A DNA stretch of 64,000 nucleotides from Tetramitus jugosus (Eukaryota > Heterolobosea > Eutetramitea > Acrasida > Vahlkampfiidae), in contig OW569366.1 of assembly GCA_937625935.1 (NCBI GenBank), positions 1 to 64,000 on the forward strand, read 5' to 3'. Both the position numbers and the translations under genes were made by a program. Below the pieces are notes generated by a model that was given only the letters and a program-made list of their open reading frames with translations, was not told the DNA's origin and made no database searches. Positions 29,227 through 40,400 of this stretch are shown in pieces; within the stretch, counting starts at the first letter, position 1, and every line of letters begins with the position of its first letter.

Positions 29227-30879
29227 ATGAACATTCGCTTGTTCTCATCCCTTCGTAAACAGAACAACACCAACACCACGCATGCCGCAACAAACAATGA
29301 TGATGATGACTCCACAATCAGCAGCAGCAGCAGTTCTAGTGATGATGAAAGTTGTGACGAAGCCATTAGCATGATCAGTAATCCAATCATGATGCCTACC
29401 AGTCAAAGCTCACCTCATCCTCATGACGCGTCAACAACATCCACTACTACTGCTCATCCACAACAACAACAACAACAAAATGCATCAAGCAGTAGTCACA
29501 TCTCACCCACTGCTTTTTTTTTTTCTCATAAAATGAATCAAAGTCGTCAAAACAACAACAACCATACTACTAAGAAGAATACGAATAGGAACAAGAAACA
29601 GCATTCTGTACATGATGCTGATGCTGATGACGATGCTTTTAATCATCATGTGAGTCCAATGAAGAGACAAATGCGAGCTCTACGAAAATCTCAACGAAAA
29701 ATTTTTAGACTTGTGAGTAGAGATACAGCTGGTCGAGGCAGCACTGGTCACTTTAATTTGATCAAGCACAATATTCCATTGTCTCAGAGGTTTGTTGCCT
29801 ATCGTGACATGTATCATGCATTGTTGAATCTCAGGTGGTACAAGTTGTTTGCGCTGTGTCTTGCTTTTTATGCATTGATTCACTTTTTTTTCGGCCTATT
29901 GTACTACTTGGGTGGCAAGGGTGGTTTGGAGAATTCGGACACGTACGACTACTGGAATTGCGTATTTTTTTCTGTTCAGACATTTTCTACGATTGGTTAT
30001 GGCAAAGTCTATCCGAGCAGTTATTACACCAATGTGATTGTTTCGATAGAGTCGTTTGTGGCCATGTTTGCAGAGTGTTTTGTGTTGAGTTTGGTGATTG
30101 GTAAGTTTACGAGACCTAGTTTACTCAAGAGACAAGTCATGTTTTCAAATGTTGCTGTGGTGAATCACAAGGACTTTGAGGGTCGAACAGATGACGAATA
30201 TCAATACTTGTCATTCCGTTTTATCAACATGCAAAAATCTCAGTTTGTTGATGCTCATTTCCGATTATTGTTGCTGCATTGGAATTATGAGGAGGAGTCG
30301 AATGATGATCCATTACTACTGGATTATGCTGGACAGCAGCAGCTACATGGAGAGGATCTTGCTCATGGTACAACGGATCCCAACATATCTGTTCCCTATC
30401 AGAGCATCAATGATCACACAGCGCTATTGAGTCATCATGTACCTCACAGTAACAACAATAACAGTAGTAACAATAGCAGTTACAATCACAAAAAGAAAAA
30501 GGGGAGGAGAGCTTTGGCACCTACTGTTTATGAACTGGACTTTCAGATCAACGTGCAAAAGGGTTTTGCAAGAACAATCGATCACGCTTCTCCAATCCTG
30601 CCTATTCCTTGGACAGTGATTCACAGAATTGATGCACACAGTCCTCTCTATCCAATGATCCAAGACAGGAAGCTGATGAGAAACATTGAAATTATTGCCA
30701 TTTATGATGCGATCGATGAAGCCACCAGTCACAACATTCAATCCCGTTTTTCATACACCAAGAACGAAATCTTCATTGGTTCGGCATTCCAGAATTGCAT
30801 GTTCCGAGAGAAGAATCGGTTTGCTGTGGATATGAAGTTTTTTGATGAGATAGTGCCTTGCAATTCACATGATATCTGA
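29227..30879 (+). CDS. Inward-rectifier potassium channel (Kir family)
   Basis: 550 residues from the ATG at 29,227 (an in-frame ATG at 29,125 is also possible). The first 170 residues are low complexity (Ser, Gln, His, Asn tracts) and basic. Two membrane helices follow: WYKLFALCLAFYALIHFFFGLLYY and NVIVSIESFVAMFAECFVLSLVIG. Between them lies a pore loop with the filter TIGYG (Thr at residue 255). The C-terminal cytoplasmic domain is Kir-like and beta-rich: LSFRFINMQKSQFVDAHFRL, PWTVIHRIDAHSPLY, and a final KNRFAVDMKFFDEI. An Asn/Ser/Lys-rich insert interrupts it near residue 415. It should conduct K+ across the plasma membrane or a vacuole membrane. The frame is intact. Confidence 0.9.
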   Translation: MNIRLFSSLRKQNNTNTTHAATNNDDDDSTISSSSSSSDDESCDEAISMISNPIMMPTSQSSPHPHDASTTSTTTAHPQQQQQQNASSSSHISPTAFFFSHKMNQSRQNNNNHTTKKNTNRNKKQHSVHDADADDDAFNHHVSPMKRQMRALRKSQRKIFRLVSRDTAGRGSTGHFNLIKHNIPLSQRFVAYRDMYHALLNLRWYKLFALCLAFYALIHFFFGLLYYLGGKGGLENSDTYDYWNCVFFSVQTFSTIGYGKVYPSSYYTNVIVSIESFVAMFAECFVLSLVIGKFTRPSLLKRQVMFSNVAVVNHKDFEGRTDDEYQYLSFRFINMQKSQFVDAHFRLLLLHWNYEEESNDDPLLLDYAGQQQLHGEDLAHGTTDPNISVPYQSINDHTALLSHHVPHSNNNNSSNNSSYNHKKKKGRRALAPTVYELDFQINVQKGFARTIDHASPILPIPWTVIHRIDAHSPLYPMIQDRKLMRNIEIIAIYDAIDEATSHNIQSRFSYTKNEIFIGSAFQNCMFREKNRFAVDMKFFDEIVPCNSHDI

Positions 30880-31102
30880 TCCTTTTCAGTAAAAAAAGTG
30901 TTCATCCACAAAGCAGCAACACCAATTCTTGGCTTGGTTGTATTCCCCAACAAATTCGCCCACCCGGAGAAAAAAAGCCGTGCACCATCAAAAATTCGAC
31001 TTGGGGTGAGTGAAAACCATCTTTGAACTAAACAACAACAACAAGTAACAACAACAACCCATATATAACATCACATCCTTCCATCATTCCTTTGAGTAAC
31101 TT

Positions 31103-33274
31103 ATGGTGATAACATGTCCACATTTTCAACAATTCCTCTCACAAGCGGTTCACTCCTCACGCACCCATAACAACAACAATAACAACAACAATAGTAGCAA
31201 TAGCAACAATAGTAGTATTCATACGGATCATAACACGACAGAAAAGCGTCAAAAGAAGAGAAAATTAAACAACAGCAACACATTGAGTGACTCTAGTGAA
31301 TCACATGTGATGATTTTAAAAGAATTGAATTCAATTGTCGATTCCATCATCAATAGTACCAATGATCATCACACACCACCCAATCATCACTCCAAATCTT
31401 CATCATCATCATCGTCATCTGCACAACAACAACAACAACAACAACAACGAGCTCTACTGATTCAATATATTTGTGCGCACTGTTATCACACATGTCATTC
31501 AAAATTGGAATTTGAAAAACACATGAACAATAGTACTGCTACTACTACTACTACTATGAGTAACAACAAAAAGAAGATGAAAACCGAGATGAAAGCAGAA
31601 GGAGTCATTAATGACAATAGCAATAGCAACTCTAGAGAAGGAATGTGTGATGGTAGTACTCATCAAGTTGATCATCATCATCAGCATCAGCATCACATTG
31701 CTTTTTCAGTGTCTCATCGAGAATTTTACTGCTTTTCATGTCAAGATTTTATCATGTTTGAGAATGATTGTGCAAAACTTGAGTATTTGCCATGTCTCAT
31801 GACAAGAATAGTCAAATCATCATTACACAAAAACTCATCTGGGGGTAGTGGTAGTGGTAGTGGCAATGGTAATGGTAGTAGTAGTAGTGGTGGAAATGTG
31901 GGAGAATCATCTTTAGTGGATGGATCATTGACTGCTTCACCACAAAATTCTCATGATTCAACTGTTGTTGTTGTTGTTGGCAAGGGAAGAAAACGAAAAT
32001 TGAGTGAACAGCAACAACAACAGAATTTAGCAGAAGACAGTACAGGTAGTAGTCAATCTGTGTCAAAACTACAGCGAAGAGATTGTGATGCTTATCATAC
32101 ACAGAGTCAGGCTTATATTGGACTACGAGGATTGAACAATCTGGGAAATACTTGCTTTATGAATTGTGTGTTACAGAGCTTGTGTCACAATCCATTGATT
32201 CGAAACTATTTTCTGGGAATGATCCGACCAAAGAAGGTACCTTCTTCAAGTAGTGTTGTTGTTGTTGATGGTGATGATGGTGGTGGTGATAGTGCCGGAT
32301 CAACCAAGACGATTCATTTTGAGTTGCAACGATTGATGCGTGAGATTTACAGTGGCTCTTCACAACCATTTAGTCCGCACTCCTTCTTATATAGCATGTG
32401 GAATCTTGCAGGTCATATGGCAGGGTATCAACAACAGGATGCACACGAGTTCTTGATGGCTATTCTAGATGCTGTTAGTTCGAATGATGGACTATCCGCA
32501 GAAGATGCAACCATGTTGCGCGTAGCGCCATCCATGTTTTACAACAGTATGCACAAGGATGGTGCTCGCGGTATTTTACGTGATGGTTTTACTCACAAGA
32601 GTCCCACAAATATCATTGATTTGACATTTCGAGGCGTGTTTCAATCTGATCTGATTTGCTCCTCCTGTGGACATACATCGACCACTTATGATCCATTTTT
32701 GGATATATCCCTGCAATTGAAAACGTCAGACATGGAGGAATTGACCACTTTGTCAGACTGCCTACATCGCTACACTCGAGAAGAGAACCTGGGCAGAGAT
32801 GTTTATTTTTGTGAAACATGCAAAGCAAAGCGAGCTTCTACGAAACAATTAACAGTACGATTACTGCCACAGGTTTTGTGCTTACACTTGAAGCGTTTTG
32901 CTCATGGATCATCAATGGACGTGTCCGGAAGAAGCAAAAAGTATTCATCGAACGCGAGTGGAAAGAAGATTAGTTCGTTTATTAGTTTTCCATTGGAGCT
33001 CGATATGAGTCCTTACATGTCACACTCAAAATTGCATGATCGTGCAAAAAAAGAACACGTGAACGATTCCAAGTATCACTATTCCTTATTTTCTGTGATA
33101 CAACACAAGGGATCAATGGATAGTGGTCATTATACCAGTTATATCAAACATGATAACAAGTGGTACTTGTGTGATGATTCCATGATCTATCTGGGTAGTG
33201 AGCAGGATGTGATGACCAGTCAGGCCTATCTCTTATTTTATGTGAGGAATGAACTGCAGTACAGACATTCCTAG
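31103..33274 (+). CDS. Ubiquitin-specific protease, USP22/Ubp8-like
   Basis: 723 residues from the ATG at 31,103. N-terminal zinc-finger-UBP ligands are scattered through low-complexity inserts (CPHF at 5-8, YICAHCYHTC near 122-131, CFSC near 209). The catalytic USP domain starts with GLRGLNNLGNTCFMNC, catalytic Cys 351, followed by QQQDAHEFLMAIL, two CxxC pairs (CSSCG, CETCK), LPQVLCLHLKRF and the His box DSGHYTSYIKH (His 676), ending in a D-D-S Asp box and AYLLFY. The ZnF-UBP plus USP layout and the CLHLKRF block fit the SAGA deubiquitinase that removes ubiquitin from histone H2B. Long Asn, Gln, Gly/Ser and His tracts enlarge it relative to human USP22. Confidence 0.9.
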   Translation: MVITCPHFQQFLSQAVHSSRTHNNNNNNNNSSNSNNSSIHTDHNTTEKRQKKRKLNNSNTLSDSSESHVMILKELNSIVDSIINSTNDHHTPPNHHSKSSSSSSSSAQQQQQQQQRALLIQYICAHCYHTCHSKLEFEKHMNNSTATTTTTMSNNKKKMKTEMKAEGVINDNSNSNSREGMCDGSTHQVDHHHQHQHHIAFSVSHREFYCFSCQDFIMFENDCAKLEYLPCLMTRIVKSSLHKNSSGGSGSGSGNGNGSSSSGGNVGESSLVDGSLTASPQNSHDSTVVVVVGKGRKRKLSEQQQQQNLAEDSTGSSQSVSKLQRRDCDAYHTQSQAYIGLRGLNNLGNTCFMNCVLQSLCHNPLIRNYFLGMIRPKKVPSSSSVVVVDGDDGGGDSAGSTKTIHFELQRLMREIYSGSSQPFSPHSFLYSMWNLAGHMAGYQQQDAHEFLMAILDAVSSNDGLSAEDATMLRVAPSMFYNSMHKDGARGILRDGFTHKSPTNIIDLTFRGVFQSDLICSSCGHTSTTYDPFLDISLQLKTSDMEELTTLSDCLHRYTREENLGRDVYFCETCKAKRASTKQLTVRLLPQVLCLHLKRFAHGSSMDVSGRSKKYSSNASGKKISSFISFPLELDMSPYMSHSKLHDRAKKEHVNDSKYHYSLFSVIQHKGSMDSGHYTSYIKHDNKWYLCDDSMIYLGSEQDVMTSQAYLLFYVRNELQYRHS

Positions 33275-33472
33275 GTCATCGATGGGAATCATGGAGAAGT
33301 AAAACCAAAAGAATGGAATCGAATTTTGCTCAGAAATCGAACTGTCCAGCAAAAATGCATTAAAAGAAGGAGCGGAGTAATACAGCTGTTGTATTTCTGT
33401 TTGATCACACGCGAATTTTGATGTTCCATAAAGCGAGAAAGTTGTCCTATACTCATAAAACGAGAAGAGAGA

Positions 33473-35793
33473 ATGACGAGGGATATCGACATTGCTCTAC
33501 CCTTTCAAAGTTGGAGAAACAGTCCCGGTGAATGCGAAAACCATAAGACACGACGTAAGAATCCAAAGATTAAATCGCCTCTCATTCGCGATGCACTGAA
33601 AATGGCATGGAGTTTCAGTTTTGTTTTTCTGGTCGTTTTATTACTGTCATTGCTTGTCATTGGATTATCCACGTGGCTCGTGAATCGATATCTGAGACAA
33701 ACTGCAGTGAACGATCTTGCACGTAAGAATGGAGAGGCCCTCCTGGAGAGAACCATTAACATTATCCACTTTTTCACGGATCGGTTGCCCAATCACCTTC
33801 GCACTTTGAGAAGTGAGATTCAACTGGGAGATAGATATGGGTTGAACACGAGTGATCCATTGAGCACAAAAGGGCAGTTATCTCTTCTCATCATTGTAAC
33901 CAGTCAAGTTGAGTTTGTCTCATTCTCACTCATCAATTCCTTCTGGTTTGGAACGAAAGAAGAATATTTCACAGGCGTGGTAAGCACTAATTTGAATGGT
34001 TCCGACAGTCTCACTTACCAAGTATCTAATGCGAATGGAATTCTTAGCAATTATCGTCTTTCCGACAGATTAGTCATTGCTCCGAAACCATTCATGCAAA
34101 AGGATGACTATTTCCCAACGAATCGCTCTTGGTTCAAAATTGGAGAGATCAGTCCTACGTTCCAGTGGGATACTATTTCTTTTTCTGAAGAATTACCAAG
34201 CATTCTGACTGTTTCACTGTCAGGTCCATACTCGAAAGAACGAGGCGGAGAGGTGCTTGGAGTAATTGGTGGTTCTATGAACTTGTTTACCCTATCTGCT
34301 ACTCTCGGAATGTTTCCTGTGCTTCAGGATACGAGATTGTTTATTATAGATCCTAACATGTTCTTGGTTGCATCGAATACGGAAGGTCTTGCAAATTTTT
34401 CTGATCCAATCAAACCCACACTATTGGACACACGAAACAGCTTTGATTCTGTTGTACGAGATACTGCAAGAACGATACAAAACAAGTTTGGTGTGCCCTT
34501 ACACGTCAGTAACAAGACCACTTCAGAGTTGAAGTTTAAGGATTCCACGGGAATTCACCGGAGGGCAACAATGCTCGCAGTTAATGATCCATATGGTTTG
34601 GATTGGATATGTGTAACTGTGCTTTCGGAAAAGGAACTACTACGATCTGCGCGGAAAGCAACGCGAACTGCAACTATTGTAACAGTTTGTTGTATAGCTG
34701 GTTCTGTTATCATTGCGTTTTTGGTCAGCTCTCTGACTATGGTACCATTGTACAAATTATCGAGAGAACTTCAGAATATTGCCTGGATGAATTTTCAAAA
34801 CAAAAGGAAGGACAGGATACCATCATTTCATTTTTATGAGCTAGAAGTTATGGCCTCTTCGATACGCCATCTAAAACATGGTCTTCAATGTTTTGATATT
34901 TATGTTCCATCAGATGTTGTCCGAGTTCTTGTTAGGAACAATGCAAGTGCACGGTTGGGTGTTGTGAAAAGACGAATGACAATCAGTTTTGCTGATATAC
35001 AATTTAGTTACACCGAAAGAGTATCACCTCAAATAATAGTAGAAATTCTGCAAGTGATATTCACAGAATTATCTCAAATTATATCGAACAATGGCGGAGT
35101 AGTTGATAAGTACATCTCTGAGTGCCTCATGTCTCTCTTCAATGCGCCACTCCAGTTGGAACAACATGAATTATGTGCAGCCAGAGCCGCTTTGCAAATG
35201 GTTGAAGCACTTGAAGAGTTAAACAAGAGGTGGATCTCTCAAAATTATCCTCAGGTATCCATTCGAATCGGCTTGAACTCTGATACTTGCTTGGTGGGTA
35301 ATGTGGGAAGTAGGAAGAGAGTTAGCTATACTGTTCTTGGCGATGCAGTTAATGTTGCGAGTCGTTTGGTATCTCTTAATTCGCGTTATGGAACGAAAAT
35401 TGTGATTGGCCCACTCACAAGAGAAGCCATATCCAATCAATATGTTTGTCGATGGCTTTCCTCTTTGGTAGTGAAGGGAAAATCTGAGAAATGTATGTTT
35501 CTATTACTTTGTATTTCACGATGTGTCAATGAGAAAGCAAACCTAACGTCATCAATTAAGTAAATGTGTATGAGTTGCTAATTGAGAGAGAAAGAGCTTC
35601 TACAGATCAGAGTGAAAAAGAGAAGTGGTTCGAACAAGTCAAGTTATCTCTCGAAGCTAACAATTTTGAAAGAACAGCTCATCTTGTCCGCCTTTTGCGT
35701 GGCAGATACCCAGAGGATAAAGCAGCGCTAGAGCTTGAAGAACGGCTCAGGGATCCAAATTTCAACCCAGTTCTAGTTTTACTTGATAAATGA
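33473..35793 (+). CDS. Membrane sensor nucleotidyl (adenylyl) cyclase, class III, one intron
   Basis: From the ATG at 33,473; exon 1 to 35,492, intron 35,493-35,560, exon 2 to 35,793, giving 750 residues. TM1 near residues 43-68 is followed by a large Cache-like extracellular sensor, TM2 (TATIVTVCCIAGSVIIAFLVSSL) and a HAMP-like linker. The cyclase domain begins TISFADIQ (Asp 508, first metal ligand), keeps the purine-specifying Lys in VDKYISE, and has GDAVNVASR, with the Asp typical of adenylate specificity and the Asn/Arg pair. Two motifs deviate: FSYT replaces GFT, and SE replaces GD, so the second metal Asp is Glu 550. Without splicing the frame stops at residue 696 inside the conserved end of the domain. 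Confidence 0.88.
35493..35560 (+). other. Spliceosomal intron in the cyclase gene
   Basis: The bases at 35,493 are GTATGT directly after AAAT, and 35,555-35,560 is ATTAAG, giving a 68 bp GT-AG intron. Removal joins GKSEK to LNVYELLIER, restoring the usual end of the cyclase domain and a continuous frame of 54 further codons. Reading through instead gives an unusual hydrophobic tail and a stop. Confidence 0.75.
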
Positions 35794-35943
35794 AAGTTCT
35801 TTACAGCTATTTATGAAAACCACCAATGAATCATCCAAGGTGATACAAGTTTTTTGTTCCAAACTGAAACTCGAACCCGCGACCACAAAACTGCCAAATC
35901 CACATTGGAAGAATTTCCTTTCCGGAGAAAAAACTTGAAAAAA

Positions 35944-37329
35944 ATGAACAACTATTCCACATGCTCCCTCGGCAAGTTACTTGTTGTCTTGTTGTTGTTC
36001 TGTAGTGCAATTACTTGTTTGTCAGCAGTACAACATTCGGCAGGGATGAGAACATTCTCATCTGATATCAATCAGTACGATCTGCCATTCATTGGAGCCG
36101 ACAACAAGTACAAACACGAGTTTGGTCAAGGTATTCTACGCGCAAGAGCAGCTGCCCATAAGCGCAAGACAAGAGTGTCTCGTCTGGAACCCATTATCCT
36201 TATTCCAGGTCTCGGTGGATCAAGACTCCAGGCAACAAAGAAGGATGTCAAGGATGAGCCGCACTGGTGGTGCGAGAAGACTACTTCTGAACCGTATAGC
36301 ATGTGGATCGCGTTGCAGAGAATGGTGCCCTATGTTACATTGGGTTGCTTCTTGCACGATTTTCAACCACATTACGATACGGAGAAACGTGTCATCTCAT
36401 CCACATCTGGTGTCACAGTCTTTCCATACAAGTTTGGTGATGTAGATGGTGTGACTTATCTCGTGGATCATTATGAAAAATTGCAGTACATGCAACCAAT
36501 GATTCAATACTTTGAAATGCATGGTTACAAGGCTGGACACTCGATCCGAGCTGCTCCCTATGATTTTCGAATGGGATTTTCAGAGTATTCTCAACCTGGA
36601 AATTACTTTGCTCAATTAAGAGATCTTGTGGAGGATACCTATGCTCGTAACAATGGGAGTAGGGTTCATTTGTTGGGTCATAGTCTCGGAGGACCTCTAG
36701 CCAACTTCTTCCTTGTCAAGTATGTGTCACAAGAATGGAAAGATAAGTACATTGCTAGTTTAATGCCTGTTGGGCCTCCCTTCGGAGGTGCTCCAATCAC
36801 TGCTGCTCTCGCCTTTACTGGAGTCAATTACGGTATTCCTACACTCAAAAATAGTGATCTCCTAAAAGTGATTAGACAATCGGGAACTATAGCAGCCATG
36901 TTCCCTCGATCAGGACCAAAAAACATACCTCTCATTCAGTCATCTCGCGGAAACTATACAACCGACAGAGTCACGCAATTTTTCAAAGATATCGGTGACC
37001 AGAGATACGTCTCATTGCTCGACCGGGAATTATCTGAAAACTTGGCTGAGGCACCGCGTGTACCAGTTTATTGTATCTATGGCCTAGGATATGCCACTCC
37101 AAGCGAATTTACGATAACAGACTTTAGTGATCCAAGTTTCGATATAACAGGAGCAGTGGATGGAGACCAGACTGTTCCTGCAGAGAGTCTCAAGCTATGT
37201 GACAAGTTTTCTGAATTGCAAGCTGAGCCTGTGAACGTTTGGTTATTCTCAAAGAATAGTAGTCATATTGAAATTATTTACAACCCAAATGTGTGGGATA
37301 AGATACTAAGTGTCACGATAAAGAATTGA
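35944..37329 (+). CDS. LCAT / group XV phospholipase A2-like acyltransferase
   Basis: 461 residues from the ATG at 35,944; the first 32 form a signal peptide (LLVVLLLFCSAITCLS). Family landmarks are EPIILIPGLGGSRLQA at the start of the alpha/beta-hydrolase fold, a Trp-rich lid (HWWCEK), the nucleophile elbow GHSLGG with Ser 247, Asp in GDQTVP, and His in SSHIEII near the C-terminus. These proteins transfer or hydrolyse phospholipid acyl groups in lysosomes or outside the cell. The frame is intact and keeps all three catalytic residues. Confidence 0.92.
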   Translation: MNNYSTCSLGKLLVVLLLFCSAITCLSAVQHSAGMRTFSSDINQYDLPFIGADNKYKHEFGQGILRARAAAHKRKTRVSRLEPIILIPGLGGSRLQATKKDVKDEPHWWCEKTTSEPYSMWIALQRMVPYVTLGCFLHDFQPHYDTEKRVISSTSGVTVFPYKFGDVDGVTYLVDHYEKLQYMQPMIQYFEMHGYKAGHSIRAAPYDFRMGFSEYSQPGNYFAQLRDLVEDTYARNNGSRVHLLGHSLGGPLANFFLVKYVSQEWKDKYIASLMPVGPPFGGAPITAALAFTGVNYGIPTLKNSDLLKVIRQSGTIAAMFPRSGPKNIPLIQSSRGNYTTDRVTQFFKDIGDQRYVSLLDRELSENLAEAPRVPVYCIYGLGYATPSEFTITDFSDPSFDITGAVDGDQTVPAESLKLCDKFSELQAEPVNVWLFSKNSSHIEIIYNPNVWDKILSVTIKN

Positions 37330-37475
37330 ATGATTGACATTCATATTTGTTGATAATTGGGTGCTTGGAGAGAGGTAAACTTCCGTGGCTTAGCCTGTAA
37401 TAGAACTCTTACTCTGGATGCGGACACAACAACAATTCATCAGACTGATATTTTCAATATTGTTTTATTCTTCAT

Positions 37476-40400
37476 CTACTTTTTTCTCTTTTTGATACCA
37501 GTCAAACAGAATCTCATCAAATCTGAACACAAGTCATCACACTTGTCCAAGTCATTGTTGAAATCGTACAAGTCAAGATTACATAGCTCCTTGATCACAA
37601 TATCGGAATTGGTCTTTGCTCCCAAACCAATCTTGACCAATTCGACAGTGTTGTGAATATTTACGTGTTCGTCCAATTGCAACAGATATGGATGCTTCTC
37701 TCTCAGAATTTGCAAGAAAGGCAATGCTTGCATAATGGTTGCAGATCGTTCTTCTTCATCTCTCTGCTTATCAAGCGCATGTTGGTCGACAAAGATTCTA
37801 TTGGTTCTCCACATTGGGAACACCATCTTGAAATTACCAGTTTCATTGTCTCTGTACTCCTCGTAGACCTTGACCTTGTCGTTACCTGCAACGCACACCT
37901 CATGGAAATCAGGTGGTGTTTGCTTCTCAGCCTCCTCTGATTCCTCACTCTCTGGCAGAGTCAACTGATAGACGGCATTTCTGACAAGGTACCGAATGGT
38001 TGGATCAGGGTTCGTCAGAGGATACCAAATAAACATGGTGTCCGTAAAGTCAAATATCAATGGATAGTGACAATCGGTTAAATCAGCTTGCAAGATATTG
38101 TCACCCACATTACCAATATCCATCACTCTAAAGTTATTGTTGCTGGTGATGGTGCACTCAAAGACATTACCACGCTCATAGTTGATCTTGTCCACTGGGT
38201 ACTTGTCATTGACAGATATTTGACCCAGATCCTCCCAGAACTCTTCTGGCTCCTGATCTTCATCAATTGCCAAAACTCTCTTGTTACCAGTGATGATTGC
38301 CTGTGCCAGTTTGAATGCAATCTTCTTGTTGCTGGATCCGGCGTAGCTTCCTACCCAAATGTATGCAGTCTTGGTCGATACGAGAACAAAGATGTCATTG
38401 GAGTTGAGTGAGGACTTTCTTCTCACGACTTCAACGGCCTTTGAGTTGTATGATGAGCCATCCTCAGGATCAGTCTTGCAATAAATTCTGTACAGTGCAC
38501 TATCGTAGCTTTCTCTGCTGTCTGTGCTCTTGCCACGATGAATGGTCATAATATGCTCAAACACGCGCATAAAGTGCTTGCTTTCCTTTCCTTCGTACAG
38601 GGTGAGAACAACGGCTGGATTGATTGCATCAGATGCATAACCGTGGAAGTTCTCCTTCAAGATACGAGCAGCAACCTTCTTGTCACTCTCTGCTCCCTCC
38701 CAGCAGTATAGAATCTTACGAGTCAAGTAAGCAATACGCTTCTTCTTCACGTCGGCCGACTTGGTCACGAGACCGCGCTTCTCATAATCATCTTCCTCCT
38801 CGGACTGTGACTCATAGTCATAGTCTTTGTAGTCACCGTCACTCTCTTCGTCCTCTTCCTCTTCTTCCTCGTCTTCACCTTCTTCGTCTTCACCGTACAA
38901 TACATCGGCTCTGTTGAACTCGTACAAGACCAAATAGCACTCACCAGTATGGAAGTTTCCAATGTCTTCCTCTGGCACTGGTTCAGCAATATCAAAGTCG
39001 ATCACTCTCCAGACTTGAACAGTGCCGCTACCGTCATCCAACTCATCAATCAACTTCTTTTGTCTCTCGGCTTCAATGTCCAATTGACTGTACGAGTCAA
39101 AGTAACTCTGAGAATCAGTAGTCAGCTTTCTCTTGCTAATGTTACTGAGATTTTGTCTTCTCTCTTCGTATGATTCTCTGGTCTCTGTTGAGGTGTAACC
39201 AGAGAAACGTTCACGCATGAGAACAGGTTCATGACCACAGAAGAAGGAACATGTGAGCACATTGGCATTGTCTTGCTTCAATTTGGTCAACAATTGCTTG
39301 AGGAATCGTCTCTCCATTGGCAACGTATCTCTTCCCATCCATCCATACACTTCATATTGAGTCTCAATCAAATAACAGTAATGATTCTCAAACCTGTGAG
39401 CATTGAGCTCAAAGTCCTTCAATGGAACAACGTCAATCAACTTTGATTCTTCGTTGAGTCCCACTTGATGAACCACAGTGTCCAAATTGACCATGGCTGG
39501 TGAGTATTCGGGCAATGATTGACTCTCGGGCAACAGTGCAAGGAACTCTTGTGATTCAGAGCCTTGTGTCTCAATGACAACAATGCCCTCCTTTCTGTGC
39601 TCTTCATACATGATCAACTTTGCAGTTTCAATCATCTTGATTTGCAATGGTTGGAAGCACTCGGATCCCATCCAGACATAAATCTTGTCATTGGCATTCA
39701 CAATGAAAGCACTCTTCTTGTTTTGTTCATTCTGAGAGAGACCGTCCTTTGAATAACGCTTATTCCATGGTATTCTAGTGACGACAACCTTGTGTCTATT
39801 GGCATTAATCTTCTTGTGCTTTGACTTAGCTTCTTCTTCGTGCTTGTTTTCAACCAACAACAATGAAAAGACGAGCAAATGAGGCAACTCTCCTGCAGCA
39901 GGTGGTGCATTGACAGATGATGACACTTCCGATTGTGCTCTCACTGGAATACTCTCATCCGTAAAGCTCTTCTTCTCATACTTTAAATGACCACCAAACA
40001 AATCTCTAAACTCTGCACTCTCTTCATACTGCTTCTCCATGCGCAATCGTTTCATACCAGTGGTCAACTTGTCCCTCAATTCCTGAACAAGGAACGCACA
40101 AATGGCTCTCTTTTGCCAATTCGATTCTTCGCCCATCCATGTATAAATGACTCTCAAACGTTCATCCTCATTCTGAGCATTAAACGTCTTCATCACAATG
40201 TAACAATCACCTGACATGAAGCATCCCCAGTCCCAATCATCCTCCTCCAACAAGATGGGTTCCATGCCTTGCATGTGCCACACCATGACCTCATCCAACG
40301 CATAAGTCACTGTTTCAAACAACTCATCTGCTACAATCGATTCGGTCGTTGCTGCCAAAACAGCTTCCTTTGTACTCTTTTGTACCCAATCGGACAATTC

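Noticed and set aside
31400-31460. CAA-rich tract as a microsatellite or CRISPR-like array
   Set aside because: It encodes a Gln run within the USP gene; no spacer structure exists and CRISPR arrays are not expected in a eukaryotic chromosome.
35866-35890. tRNA T-loop-like sequence (CTCGAACCCGCGACC) on the minus strand upstream of the LCAT-like gene
   Set aside because: The T-stem does not pair and no acceptor, D or anticodon arms can be folded around it.
38624-39446. Many 60-100 codon frames opposite the gelsolin-repeat gene
   Set aside because: They are antisense shadows of a well-supported coding sequence, as are similar frames opposite the ATPase, receptor and USP genes.
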